Positions 1 to 8,481 of a stretch of 64,000 bases of DNA are shown here, one piece after another. Made by a program: the position numbers and the translations under genes. The stretch comes from Streptomyces sp. JB150 (GTDB lineage Bacteria > Actinomycetota > Actinomycetes > Streptomycetales > Streptomycetaceae): assembly GCF_011193355.1 (NCBI RefSeq), contig NZ_CP049780.1:919280-983279 (forward strand). The letters are read 5' to 3'. Under the pieces are notes generated by a model. The model made no database searches. It was not told where the DNA came from and saw only the letters and a list, made by a program, of their open reading frames with translations. Position 1 is the first letter of the stretch. Each line of letters begins with the position of its first letter.

Positions 1-301
1 GGGCACAGGCCGCTGCGGCGTCCGATGGGCCCCGTACCGGGGAACGGGGCGCGGGAGGCCGACGCGGGCGGGGACGGGGAGGCTCGCCGGCCGCGGGGGC
101 CGGTCCGGGCTGTGTGCGGGCGGCGGCAGGGCGGCGGGCCGGGAGGGACGAGCGGCGGGGGCGGCGCGCGAGCCTCAAGGGCCCGAGGGGTCTGGGCGGG
201 CCGCAGGCGGAAGGACGAGGAGAGCGGGACGCGAGCGGGCGGTCTCCGGGCGGCAGCGGGCCGGGAGGGGCAGCAGCGGGGGCAGGGAGGACGAGGGGTC
301 G
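1..301. other. G-rich intergenic stretch, no gene seen
   Basis: Extremely G-rich sequence with no credible coding frame. A short inverted repeat (CCCCG-TAC-CGGGG) lies near position 32-44 and could be part of a terminator. The neighbouring anti-sigma-like gene ends at 302 running leftward, so this is its 3' flank. Confidence 0.5.
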
Positions 302-757
302 TCAGGGGTTGCGCTTGGCCGCCGTGACGGGGTGGGCCGGGACGGTCCAGGGCAGTTCGATGGCGACCGTCTTGCCGCCCTCGCGGGTGGGGCGCACTCT
401 CAGGCGTCCGCCGCACTCGGCGGTGAGGCAGCGGATGATCACCATGCCGCGGCCGTTGTCCTGCTGCACGGCGGCCGGCAGGCGTTTGGGGAATCTGGGG
501 TGACTGTCCGTCACGCCGATGCGGAGGTGTTCGTCCCGGTCCAGTGCCAGGTCCACGGTGAAGGTGGGCGACAGCCCGAAGGTGTGCTGCACGGCGTTGG
601 TGGCGAGCTCCGAGACGATGAGCCGGATCGCGTCGGCCACCTCCGTGTCGGACGGCAGACCCCACTCCGCCAGGATGCCGGCCACGTAGGCACGAGCCGC
701 GGAGACCGAAGCGGGATCGCTCGGCAGAGTGACGGATGCTTCCAGGTGGTCTGCCAT
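302..757 (-). CDS. ATP-binding protein, anti-sigma-factor-like (HATPase_c_2)
   Basis: A 151-residue protein of the RsbW/SpoIIAB-like histidine-kinase-type ATPase family. The N-box is visible (SELATNAVQHT), followed by a G-rich ATP lid segment (DNGRGMVII) and a typical C-terminus (GGKTVAIELPW). I chose the ATG at 757 over an upstream in-frame ATG at 892 because an AAGGGA ribosome site precedes it and family members start with a short acidic segment. In Streptomyces these proteins often sit beside XRE-DUF5753 and DUF397 genes, as here, and are thought to act in development or antibiotic control. The binding partner is unknown. Confidence 0.88.
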   Translation of the reverse strand: MADHLEASVTLPSDPASVSAARAYVAGILAEWGLPSDTEVADAIRLIVSELATNAVQHTFGLSPTFTVDLALDRDEHLRIGVTDSHPRFPKRLPAAVQQDNGRGMVIIRCLTAECGGRLRVRPTREGGKTVAIELPWTVPAHPVTAAKRNP

Positions 758-969
758 GGCGATGTCGTCCCTTTCCCACGGGACCGCGGACCGACACGAA
801 GGCCAAGGTTCGAGTACGGTCCCGGACTGGTGCTTCGTCGCCAGACTGCCACTCTCGGGGCGATCCCGGTGGCGATCCACCAGGATATGCATATATCTGT
901 CGCTCGATGCGGTGAACTCTGCGACGACAGACCGTATTTGGGCGGCTCGGGTGGAGTAAGGAGGAGCCC
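758..969. promoter_or_regulatory. Divergent promoter region with AT-rich palindrome
   Basis: This 212 bp region separates the leftward ATPase gene from the rightward XRE gene. At 884-897 it holds an unusually AT-rich near-palindrome (GATATGCATATATC, perfect core ATATGCATAT) in otherwise GC-rich DNA. It could be a promoter core or the operator of the neighbouring XRE regulator. The XRE gene has a strong AAGGAGG ribosome site just before its ATG. Confidence 0.45.
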
Positions 970-1830
970 ATGCAGCACGGTCCCGCGGTACGCCGCCGGA
1001 AACTGGGCGCCGAACTGCGTGCGCTGCGCACGGGTGCGGGCCTGACGAGTGGTGAGGCGGCGCGGCTGGTGGGCTGGCACCAGTCCAAGGTGAGCCGGAT
1101 CGAGACGGGCGCGAGCGGGGTGAAACCGGCCGATGTGCGGTTACTGCTGGACGCCTACGGGGTGAGCGATCCCCAGCTGCGCGAGTTGCTGCTGGTGCTG
1201 GCCGGGTCCGGCGGCGGACAGGGCCGGGACCACTGGTGGCACGCCTACCGCGGGGTGCTGCCGCCCACCTACAGGGACTACATCAGCCTGGAGTCGCAGG
1301 CCAGCGACATGCGCACCCTGGAGACCTCGGTGGTGCCGGGGCTGCTGCAGACGCCCGAGTACGCCCGCGCGGTGACCCGGGCGGCCGTGGAGGGCCTGGA
1401 CGAGGACCGGCTGGACACGCTGGTGGAGGTGCGGCTGGCCCGGCAGGACGTCCTGCGCTCCCAGCCGCCGCTGGCGCTCAGCGCGGTACTGGACGAGGCG
1501 GTGCTGCGGCGCGAGGTCGGCGGCCCGGACGTCATGGCCGAGCAGCTGCGCCGGCTGCTGGAGGCGGCGCGGTTGCCGCAAGTGAGACTCCAGGTGCTGC
1601 CCTTCGCCGCGGGCGCGCACGTCGGCCTCACCGGGCCTTTCGTTATCTTCTCATTTTCGAACGCTTCTGATCTGGATGTGGTTGTTCTCGACCACTTGAC
1701 GAGTAGCCTCTATCTCGAACGGAAAGAAGACGTTGGGGCCTACACCGAGGCCTTCGACGCGCTTCGGAGGAACGCCCTGTCACCCGAGGAAACGTTGGAA
1801 TACATCGCCGGGATAGCTGACGGCGCGTAA
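970..1830 (+). CDS. XRE-family regulator with DUF5753 domain
   Basis: A 286-residue protein. Residues 8-70 form a helix-turn-helix of the XRE type (SGEAARLVGWHQSKVSRIE). From about residue 95 to the end it matches the DUF5753 domain, with the characteristic ETSVVPGLLQTPEYARA segment and a late DVVVLDHLT segment. These proteins usually act as pleiotropic regulators paired with a DUF397 partner. The DUF397 gene follows after 9 bp, so the two are almost certainly co-transcribed. The start is set by an AAGGAGG site 5 bp upstream. Confidence 0.92.
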   Translation: MQHGPAVRRRKLGAELRALRTGAGLTSGEAARLVGWHQSKVSRIETGASGVKPADVRLLLDAYGVSDPQLRELLLVLAGSGGGQGRDHWWHAYRGVLPPTYRDYISLESQASDMRTLETSVVPGLLQTPEYARAVTRAAVEGLDEDRLDTLVEVRLARQDVLRSQPPLALSAVLDEAVLRREVGGPDVMAEQLRRLLEAARLPQVRLQVLPFAAGAHVGLTGPFVIFSFSNASDLDVVVLDHLTSSLYLERKEDVGAYTEAFDALRRNALSPEETLEYIAGIADGA

Positions 1831-1839
1831 GGAGGCACC

Positions 1840-2061
1840 ATGACCGTTCTGCCTCGGAACGTACCTTCCACCACCCACCTGTCCGATGTGCGCTGGCTGC
1901 GCAGCAGCTACAGCACAGGAGCGAACAACTGCGTGGAGACGGCCAGCCCCCGCTCGGGCGCCTGGGCCGGACTCCTCGCCGTACGCGACTCCAAGGACCC
2001 GGCCGGGCCCGCGCTGGTCTTCTCCCCCGAGACCTGGGCGCGCTTCACGGCCACCGTCTGA
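1840..2061 (+). CDS. DUF397 domain protein
   Basis: A 73-residue protein with the DUF397 signature: WLRSSYSTGANNCVE near residue 20, a VRDSKDP segment and a C-terminal FSPETWARF. An AAGGAGG site precedes the ATG. DUF397 proteins are small partners of XRE-DUF5753 regulators in actinomycetes; no enzymatic role is known. It lies 9 bp downstream of such a regulator. Confidence 0.9.
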   Translation: MTVLPRNVPSTTHLSDVRWLRSSYSTGANNCVETASPRSGAWAGLLAVRDSKDPAGPALVFSPETWARFTATV

Positions 2062-2103
2062 CCGACCCGTCCGTCGAGGCGACGCACGGCCGTGGACGCC
2101 GAC

Positions 2104-3231
2104 TCATGGCCGCGTTTCGCCGATCACCCGTACAGCGCGTTCGATCTGTTCCCCGGAGAGGTCCGCGCGGGCGGTCAGCCGCAGCCGGGAGATGCCGTCG
2201 GGCACGGAAGGAGGCCGGAAGCAGCCCACGGCCAGTCCGGCGGTCCGGCAGTCGGCCGCCCAGCGCACGGCGCTCTCCGGGGACGGAGCGCGCACCGAGA
2301 CCACCGCCGCGTCCGGCCGCACCGCCTCGTGGCCCGCGGCCGTCAGCCGGGCGTGCAGTTCGCCCGCCACCGCGCGCGCCCGCTCCGCCCGCTCCGGCTC
2401 GCGGCGCAGCAGCCGCAGGGCCGCCAGGGCCGCGCCCGCCGCCGCCGGGGCGAGCCCGGTGTCGAAGATGAACGTCCGGGCCGCGTTGACCAGGTGGTCG
2501 ATCACCCGGGCCGGGCCGAGCACGGCGCCGCCCTGACTGCCCAGCGACTTGGAGAGGGTGACCGTGACGACGACGTCGTCCGCGCCCGCCAGACCCGCCG
2601 CGTGCGCGGCGCCCCGGCCGCCCTCCCCCAGCACTCCGAGGCCGTGCGCGTCGTCGGCGACCAGCCCGGCCCCGTGCTCCCGGCAGGCCGCCGCCAGTTC
2701 CGCCAGCGGCGCCGCGTCGCCGTCCACCGAGAAGACCGTGTCGGACACCGCGACCGCCGGCCCGTCGTGGCCCTGGAGCGCCTTGCGGACCGCGTCGGGG
2801 TCGGCGTGGGCGACCACCTGGGTGGTGCCCCGGGCCAGCCGGCAACCGTCGATGAGGGAGGCGTGGTTGCCCGCGTCGGAGACGACGAGCGAGCCGTGCG
2901 AGGCCAGCGCGGTGACCGCGGCGAGGTTGGCCGCGTAGCCGGAGGAGAAGACCAGGGCGGCCTCGAAGCCGCAGAACGCGGCCAGCTCGCGTTCGAGTTC
3001 CCCGTGGAGTTCGGTGGTGCCGGTGACGAGCCGGGAGCCGGTCGAGCCGCCGCCCCAGACGCGCGCCGCGCGGGCGGCGCCCTCGGTGACCTCCGGGTGG
3101 CGGGCCAGTCCGAGGTAGTCGTTGCTCGCGAGGTCCAGCAGCGGCGAGTCGGCGGGCCGGGGCCGCAGGGTGCGGACGAGACCCGTACGGCGGCGCGATT
3201 CCGCCTGCTCGTCGATCCAGCCGAACGCCAT
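2104..3231 (-). CDS. bioF: 8-amino-7-oxononanoate synthase
   Basis: A 375-residue PLP enzyme of the alpha-oxoamine synthase family. It condenses pimeloyl-ACP or pimeloyl-CoA with L-alanine in the first dedicated ring-building steps of biotin synthesis. Visible motifs are [12 protein letters not shown] near the N-terminus, the [11 protein letters not shown] and [13 protein letters not shown]-contact segments, and the PLP lysine in [16 protein letters not shown] precedes the ATG. It is transcribed away from bioB; all four late biotin genes are at this locus. Confidence 0.95.
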   Translation of the reverse strand: MAFGWIDEQAESRRRTGLVRTLRPRPADSPLLDLASNDYLGLARHPEVTEGAARAARVWGGGSTGSRLVTGTTELHGELERELAAFCGFEAALVFSSGYAANLAAVTALASHGSLVVSDAGNHASLIDGCRLARGTTQVVAHADPDAVRKALQGHDGPAVAVSDTVFSVDGDAAPLAELAAACREHGAGLVADDAHGLGVLGEGGRGAAHAAGLAGADDVVVTVTLSKSLGSQGGAVLGPARVIDHLVNAARTFIFDTGLAPAAAGAALAALRLLRREPERAERARAVAGELHARLTAAGHEAVRPDAAVVSVRAPSPESAVRWAADCRTAGLAVGCFRPPSVPDGISRLRLTARADLSGEQIERAVRVIGETRP

Positions 3232-3378
3232 GGGTCCTCCGGGGATTTTGTAGGCAGTGCACAGACACTAGCGGTACGTCCCGCAGGCCAGGATGTGGCA
3301 ATCCACACACCACGAAGTGACGCTGTTGTGCGGACTCTCCTTGGCCGGGAGCACCTCCGTAGGACAGGATCGGCTCTC
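3232..3378. promoter_or_regulatory. bioF-bioB divergent promoter, candidate operator
   Basis: A 147 bp divergent region. A palindrome TGTGG-CAAT-CCACA lies at 3294-3307. A TAGGAC element at 3360-3365 could be the bioB -10 box, leaving a very short leader before the ATG at 3379. A TACAAA at 3247-3252 on the other strand could serve bioF. The palindrome could bind a biotin repressor such as BioQ, but I cannot match it to a known consensus. Confidence 0.4.
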
Positions 3379-4620
3379 ATGGACCTGCTGAACACGCTGG
3401 TGGACAAGGGGCTTCGGCGCGAGCTGCCGACCCGCGAGGAGGCGCTGGCCGTCCTCGCGACGACCGACGACGAACTGCTCGATGTGGTGGCCGCGGCCGG
3501 GAAGGTGCGCCGGCACTGGTTCGGCCGGCGGGTGAAACTCAACTATCTCGTCAACCTGAAGTCCGGGCTGTGCCCGGAGGACTGCTCCTACTGCTCCCAG
3601 CGGCTCGGCTCCAAGGCCGACATCCTGAAGTACACCTGGCTCAAGCCCGACGAGGCCTCCAAGGCCGCCGCCGCGGGCCTGGCCGGGGGTGCCAAGCGGG
3701 TCTGCCTGGTGGCCAGCGGGCGCGGTCCGACGGACCGGGACGTGGACCGGGTCTCGCAGACCATCAAGGCGATCAAGGAGCAGAACGAGGGCGTCGAGGT
3801 GTGCGCCTGTCTGGGTCTGCTCTCCGACGGCCAGGCCGAGCGGCTGCGCGAGGCGGGCGCCGACGCCTACAACCACAACCTGAACACCTCCGAGGGCACC
3901 TACGGCGAGATCACCACGACGCACACCTACGCCGACCGGGTGGACACCGTGCGGAAGGCGCACGCGGCGGGCCTGTCGGCGTGCTCCGGCCTGATCGCGG
4001 GCATGGGCGAGAGCGACGAGGACCTGGTCGACGTCGTCTACTCGCTGCGCGAGCTGGACCCGGACTCGGTGCCGGTGAACTTCCTGATCCCGTTCGAGGG
4101 CACCCCGCTGGCCAAGGAGTGGAACCTCACCCCGCAGCGCTGCCTGCGGATCCTGGCGATGGTCCGGTTCGTCTGCCCCGACGTCGAGGTGCGGATCGCG
4201 GGCGGCCGCGAGGTGCACCTGCGCTCCCTGCAGCCGCTCGCGCTGCACCTGGCCAACTCGATCTTCCTCGGCGACTACCTCACCAGTGAGGGCCAGGCCG
4301 GCAAGGCCGACCTGGAGATGATCGCGGACGCCGGGTTCGAGGTGGAGGGCGCCGGCGAGGTCACGCTGCCCGAGCACCGCGTGGCGGCGGGCGGGGGCGG
4401 CTGCGGCTCCCACGCGAGCGCGGGCGGCGGCTGCGGGTCCCACGAGGACGCGGGCGCCGGGTGCGGGGCGCACGAGGACGCGGGCGCCGGGTGCGGGGCG
4501 CACGAGGGCGGTGGCGTGTGCGGTACGGCCGCCGCGGTGCCGGCGGCGGGCGAGCCGCGCACCGACCTGGTCGCCGTACGCCGCCGGGGCGCCGGAACGG
4601 ACCTCGCGCCCAATGCCTGA
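3379..4620 (+). CDS. bioB: Biotin synthase with Cys-rich C-terminal tail
   Basis: A 413-residue radical-SAM enzyme that inserts sulfur into dethiobiotin. The CxxxCxxC cluster motif (CPEDCSYC) is near residue 70, and [14 protein letters not shown] and the [11 protein letters not shown] segment are typical of BioB. The core ends around residue 330. Beyond it is an unusual tail with repeated GCGSH/GCGAH units separated by small acidic spacers, encoded partly by perfect 30 bp repeats at about 4440-4505. The last 8 bp overlap bioA. Function of the core is clear; the tail's role is unknown. Confidence 0.95.
   Translation: MDLLNTLVDKGLRRELPTREEALAVLATTDDELLDVVAAAGKVRRHWFGRRVKLNYLVNLKSGLCPEDCSYCSQRLGSKADILKYTWLKPDEASKAAAAGLAGGAKRVCLVASGRGPTDRDVDRVSQTIKAIKEQNEGVEVCACLGLLSDGQAERLREAGADAYNHNLNTSEGTYGEITTTHTYADRVDTVRKAHAAGLSACSGLIAGMGESDEDLVDVVYSLRELDPDSVPVNFLIPFEGTPLAKEWNLTPQRCLRILAMVRFVCPDVEVRIAGGREVHLRSLQPLALHLANSIFLGDYLTSEGQAGKADLEMIADAGFEVEGAGEVTLPEHRVAAGGGGCGSHASAGGGCGSHEDAGAGCGAHEDAGAGCGAHEGGGVCGTAAAVPAAGEPRTDLVAVRRRGAGTDLAPNA
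4440..4505 (+). repeat. In-frame 30 bp repeat in bioB
   Basis: Two consecutive 30 bp units are identical and each encodes [10 protein letters not shown]. Degenerate copies extend upstream to about 4395 and downstream to about 4515. Each unit adds one Cys and one His to the BioB tail. Confidence 0.85.
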
Positions 4621-5893
4621 ACTGAGCGTGCCGGAGCTGCTGGAGCTGGACCGGCGGCACGTCTGGCATCCCTACGGGCCGATGCCGGGCCGGCACGAAC
4701 CGCTCGTCGTGGAGTCGGCGAGCGGGGTGCGGCTGAAGCTCGCGGGCGGCTCGCGGGAGCTGGTCGACGGCATGTCGTCCTGGTGGTCGGCCATCCACGG
4801 CTACAACCACCCGGTGCTGAACGAGGCGGCGCGCGAGCAGCTGGGGCGGATGAGCCACGTCATGTTCGGCGGGCTCACCCACGAGCCCGCCGTCCGGCTG
4901 GCGAAGCTCCTCGTCGACGTGTCGCCCGAGGGCCTGGAGCATGTGTTCCTCGCCGACTCCGGTTCGGTGTCGGTCGAGGTCGCGGTCAAGATGTGCCTGC
5001 AGTACTGGCGTTCGCTGGGCCGTCCCGGGAAGCACCGGCTGATGACCTGGCGGGGCGGCTACCACGGGGACACCTGGCAGCCGATGTCGGTCTGCGACCC
5101 CGAGGGCGGGATGCACGAGCTGTGGACCGGCGTCCTGCCGCGCCAGGTGTTCGCCGGCCCGCCGCCCGCCGGGTACGAGGAGGCGTACGCCGGCCGGCTG
5201 CGCACGCTGATCGCCGAGCACGCGCACGAGCTGGCCGCGGTGATCGTCGAGCCGGTGGTGCAGGGCGCGGGCGGGATGCGCTTCCACTCGCCCGCGTATC
5301 TGCGGGTGCTGCGGGAGGCGTGCGACGCGCACGACGTGCTGCTGGTGTTCGACGAGATCGCCACCGGGTTCGGCCGTACGGGTGCCCTGTTCGCGGCGGA
5401 GCACGCGGCGGTGTCGCCGGACGTGATGTGCGTGGGCAAGGCGCTCACCGGCGGCTATCTGACGCTGGCGGCGACGCTGTGCAACGCCCGGGTGGCCGAC
5501 GGCATCTCGCGGGGCGAGGTGCCGGTGCTCGCGCACGGCCCGACCTTCATGGGCAACCCGCTGGCCGCCGCGGTCGCCTGCGCCTCGATCGAGCTGCTGC
5601 TCGGCCAGGACTGGCTCGCCGAGGTCAAGCGGATCGAGGCGGGCCTGCGGGACGGGCTGGCCCCGGCCGCCGGGCTGCCGGGCGTGCGGGACGTACGGGT
5701 CCTCGGCGCCATCGGGGTCGTCCAGCTCGACCACCCGGTCGACCTGGCGGCGGCCACGGCGGCGGCCGTACGCGAGGGCGTGTGGCTGCGGCCGTTCCGG
5801 GATCTGATCTACACGATGCCGCCCTATGTCACGGGCGACGCGGACGTGGCACGCATCGCGCGCGCGGTGTGCGCCGCGGCACGGGAGGGATGA
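4613..5893 (+). CDS. bioA: Adenosylmethionine-8-amino-7-oxononanoate aminotransferase
   Basis: A 426-residue class III aminotransferase that converts 8-amino-7-oxononanoate to 7,8-diaminononanoate. It shows the BioA N-terminus ([12 protein letters not shown]), the [16 protein letters not shown] segment, the [12 protein letters not shown] motif and the PLP lysine in [11 protein letters not shown] chose the ATG at 4613, which overlaps the bioB stop by 8 bp, over an earlier frame start because it gives the family N-terminus and implies translational coupling. Confidence 0.95.
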   Translation: MPELSVPELLELDRRHVWHPYGPMPGRHEPLVVESASGVRLKLAGGSRELVDGMSSWWSAIHGYNHPVLNEAAREQLGRMSHVMFGGLTHEPAVRLAKLLVDVSPEGLEHVFLADSGSVSVEVAVKMCLQYWRSLGRPGKHRLMTWRGGYHGDTWQPMSVCDPEGGMHELWTGVLPRQVFAGPPPAGYEEAYAGRLRTLIAEHAHELAAVIVEPVVQGAGGMRFHSPAYLRVLREACDAHDVLLVFDEIATGFGRTGALFAAEHAAVSPDVMCVGKALTGGYLTLAATLCNARVADGISRGEVPVLAHGPTFMGNPLAAAVACASIELLLGQDWLAEVKRIEAGLRDGLAPAAGLPGVRDVRVLGAIGVVQLDHPVDLAAATAAAVREGVWLRPFRDLIYTMPPYVTGDADVARIARAVCAAAREG

Positions 5894-5894
5894 C

Positions 5895-6623
5895 ATGCCG
5901 GTCCTGGTGATCACGGGTACCAACACGGAGGTCGGCAAGACCGTCACGACGGCCGCCGTCGCCGCGGCGGCCGTCGCGGCGGGACGGTCGGTGGCCGTGC
6001 TCAAGGCCGCGCAGACGGGCGTACGGCCCGACGAGCGCGGCGACGCCGACGAGGTGGCGCGGCTCGCGGGCCCCGTCACGGCGGCCGAACTCGCCCGCTA
6101 CCCGGAGCCGCTGGCGCCCGGGACGGCGGCCCGGCGGGCCGGGATGGCGCCGGTGCACCCGCACGACGTCGCCGAGGCGGCGGCCAAGCTGGCCACCGAG
6201 CACGATCTGGTGCTGGTGGAGGGGGCGGGCGGGCTGCTCGTCCGCTTCGACCCGGCGGGCGGCACGCTCGCCGACGTGGCCGCGCTGCTGGGGGCGCCGG
6301 TGCTGCTGGTGGCCTCGGCGGGCCTCGGCACGCTGAACATCGCCGAGCTGAGCGCCCGCGAACTGCGGCGCCGCGAGGTGGAGTTGACGGGCGTGGTGAT
6401 CGGCAGCTGGCCCGCCGAACCCGACCTCGCCTGCCGCTGCAACATCGCGGACCTGCCGGAGGTCTCGGGCGCCCCGCTGCTCGGCGCGCTCCCGGAGGGC
6501 GCGGGCTCCCTCGACCCCGGGACGTTCCGCACCGCGGCGCCCGGCTGGCTCGCGCCGCGGCTGGACGGGACCTGGGACGTGGAGGCGTTCCGGGTGCGGC
6601 AGGCACCGGCGCCGGGGCGGTAG
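5895..6623 (+). CDS. bioD: Dethiobiotin synthetase
   Basis: A 242-residue ATP-dependent carboxylating enzyme that closes the ureido ring to make dethiobiotin. The P-loop GTNTEVGKT is at residues 8-16 and VEGAGGLLV is present. It starts one base after the bioA stop with a GGGAGGG ribosome site inside the bioA end, so it completes the bioB-A-D operon. Its TAG stop sits inside the first unit of a long degenerate repeat. Confidence 0.95.
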   Translation: MPVLVITGTNTEVGKTVTTAAVAAAAVAAGRSVAVLKAAQTGVRPDERGDADEVARLAGPVTAAELARYPEPLAPGTAARRAGMAPVHPHDVAEAAAKLATEHDLVLVEGAGGLLVRFDPAGGTLADVAALLGAPVLLVASAGLGTLNIAELSARELRRREVELTGVVIGSWPAEPDLACRCNIADLPEVSGAPLLGALPEGAGSLDPGTFRTAAPGWLAPRLDGTWDVEAFRVRQAPAPGR

Positions 6624-6905
6624 CCGCGGGTGGGTGCCGGTGCGGTCGCCGCGGGCGGGCGCCTGGGTGGTAGCCGCGGGCGGGCGCCGGTGAGGTGCGG
6701 GTGGCCGTGAGCCGGTGAGAGCGCGGTCGGCCGTGCGCCGGTGGGAGTGCTGGGCGGTGCTGGGCCGGCGACGGTGCGGGCGGGCGTGCCGACGCGGGTG
6801 CGCCCGGCCGTGCGCCGGTGGCGGTGCGGGCGGTGCTGTGCCGGCGGGAGTGCGCCCGGTTCTGTGCCGGTGAGGGTGCGTGGGGGCCGTTACGGGGGAC
6901 AATCC
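6617..6905. repeat. Degenerate 24-27 bp tandem repeats after bioD
   Basis: About ten degenerate units of 24-27 bp, most ending in GCCGG and many starting TGxGGT, run from the last codons of bioD to just before the methyltransferase ribosome site. The bioD stop codon lies in the first unit. The first three units are the closest to each other (GGTAGCCGCGGGYGGGYGCC pattern). No gene is seen within. Confidence 0.7.
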
Positions 6906-6939
6906 CCGGAAGGAGCAGTCCGCCCTCAGGGAGGTCCCC

Positions 6940-7632
6940 ATGCCCCTACGGTTCGCCGGTGCCGGCCAGGCGGGGCGGGACCCCGTGCACCATCCGCTGT
7001 TCGCCCGCTGGTACGCCCGGGTCAGCGTGGCCGCCGAGACCCGGATGGGCATGGCCGGGGTGCGCGACCGGCTGCTCGCCGGGCTCTCCGGACGGGTCCT
7101 GGAGGTCGGGGCGGGCAACGGCCTGAACTTCGCCCACTATCCGCCGACGGTCGCGGAGGTCGTCGCCATCGAACCGGAGCGGCTGCTGCGGCGGTTGGCC
7201 GTGCGGGCCGCCCTGCGGGCCGAGACGCCGGTGGACGTGGTGCCCGGCGCGGCGGAGGCACTGCCGGTCAAGAGCGAGGGCTTCGACGCGGTGGTGCTGT
7301 CGCTGGTGCTGTGCAGTGTGCGGGACGTGCCGCGGGCGCTGGGCGAGGTGCGGCGGGTGCTCCGGCCGGGCGGACAGGTGCGGTTCTTCGAGCACGGCCT
7401 GGGCGGCGGGCGGGCGATGCGGCTGACCCAGCGGGCACTGGACCGCACGGTCTGGCCGCCGCTGGCCGGTGGCTGCCATGTGGGGCGCGACCCGGTCGCC
7501 GCGCTGCGGGAGGCCGGGTTCGAACTGGGGCCGTACCGGCGGCTGATGATGCCCGAGAAGGGGCCGGCCCTGCCCGCCTCGTACTGCGTGCTGGGCACCG
7601 CCTGGCGGCCGGCGGCACCGGAGCGGCCGTAG
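6940..7632 (+). CDS. Class I SAM-dependent methyltransferase
   Basis: A 230-residue methyltransferase of the type-11 (UbiE-like) fold. SAM motif I is VLEVGAGNGLNF near residue 50, followed by the acidic VVAIEPE, the VLSLVLCSV strand and RVLRPGGQVRFFEH. The substrate is unknown. I chose the ATG at 6940, preceded by GGGAGG, over an in-frame ATG at 6880 inside the repeat region. The TAG stop lies in the first unit of a tandem repeat. Confidence 0.88.
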   Translation: MPLRFAGAGQAGRDPVHHPLFARWYARVSVAAETRMGMAGVRDRLLAGLSGRVLEVGAGNGLNFAHYPPTVAEVVAIEPERLLRRLAVRAALRAETPVDVVPGAAEALPVKSEGFDAVVLSLVLCSVRDVPRALGEVRRVLRPGGQVRFFEHGLGGGRAMRLTQRALDRTVWPPLAGGCHVGRDPVAALREAGFELGPYRRLMMPEKGPALPASYCVLGTAWRPAAPERP

Positions 7633-7703
7633 ACCCGGCCCCGCGCGGGAACGGCCGTAGACCCGGGCCCGCGGAGACGGCCGTGGACCCGGCCCCCGAA
7701 GAC
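7624..7703. repeat. Tandem repeat spanning a stop codon
   Basis: Three degenerate units of 26-28 bp beginning CGGCCGTRGACCCGG at 7624, 7652 and 7678. The first contains the TAG stop of the methyltransferase. Confidence 0.75.
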
Positions 7704-7730
7704 CCCTCTCCGTGCTCCCCCGGACCGCTC

Positions 7731-8105
7731 CTACAGGCACCACTGGCGCAGTTCGCGGGCGATCTCGTGCACCGACGCCTCGCCGCTCTTGACCATCCGG
7801 GCCAGGTCGCGGACCCGCTCGGGCGAGGTGACGACCTTGAAGCCGCTGGCCACCAGATAGGCGTACGCGACCGCGGAGGCGAACAGGGCGTTGGAGCGCT
7901 CCAGCGCCGGGATGTGGATGAGCTGCTGGAGGAGGGCGGCGGCGCGGGCGTGCGGGGTGTCGTAGACGGGGACGTCGAAGATCTCGGCCTGGTGCCGGGC
8001 GACCGCGGCGACGAGCGCGCCCCAGTCGGTGACCTGGGGGTCCCCCGGGGTCTTGCGCTCGGCGAGCATCAGCAGCCAGGGCAGGTCGATGCGCACATCG
8101 CTCAA
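7731..8105 (-). CDS. Doc-like (Fic family) toxin
   Basis: A 124-residue protein resembling actinomycete Doc/Fic-type toxins. Canonical Doc carries a Fic motif of the type H-x-F-x-D/E-A-N-K-R; here the equivalent helix reads HIPALERSNALFASAV, so the motif is degenerate and the spacing from His to Asn is two residues longer. The start is TTG at 8105; a GTG at 8096 gives a protein starting VRIDLPWLL and is equally likely. The antitoxin-like gene lies directly upstream on the same strand. Activity is uncertain given the altered motif. Confidence 0.75.
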   Translation of the reverse strand: MSDVRIDLPWLLMLAERKTPGDPQVTDWGALVAAVARHQAEIFDVPVYDTPHARAAALLQQLIHIPALERSNALFASAVAYAYLVASGFKVVTSPERVRDLARMVKSGEASVHEIARELRQWCL

Positions 8106-8343
8106 GGGCTCGGCGACCGCCCTCGGCGCGAGCGCCGTCGCCGAACTCCTCGGCGAACACCTTCTCGAACTGCTTCATGAAGTCGGCGGCGGCCTCCACG
8201 AAGGTGTGGCCGACCTCCCCGGTCTCCTGCCGGACGAGTTCCTCGATGTAGCGGTTGACGCTCACGCCGCGGGCCGGCGCGCGATCGCGGGCGGCCCGGG
8301 CGGTGTCCTCGTCCACCCGCACGTTCAGCTGGGTCTTCGCCAT
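8102..8343 (-). CDS. Antitoxin-like protein, reading frame disrupted at 3' end
   Basis: The ATG at 8343 opens a frame encoding MAKTQLNVRVDEDTARAARD, then VSVNRYIEELVRQ and an FVEAAADFMKQFEKVFAEEF segment: a ribbon-helix-helix-type DNA-binding N-terminus with a toxin-binding tail. The expected stop just before the toxin is missing in this frame, which stays open to position 6946. A TGA at 8104-8102, overlapping the toxin TTG as TTGA, is in another frame. A one-base indel between about 8110 and 8150 would restore the usual 79-80 residue antitoxin with a coupled toxin. This may be a real frameshift or a sequencing error. Confidence 0.65.
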
Positions 8344-8481
8344 ATCTCGACGCCAGCGCCGCGGTGCTAGCACCGGCAAGGGCGCCCGACCCGCGCCAGG
8401 AGGGATACCGGGTGTGCGCCGGATCACATTACGCTCGACCGGGACAAGGAAGTCCGTCCGTCCCCGAGCCAGGAGGCAGCC

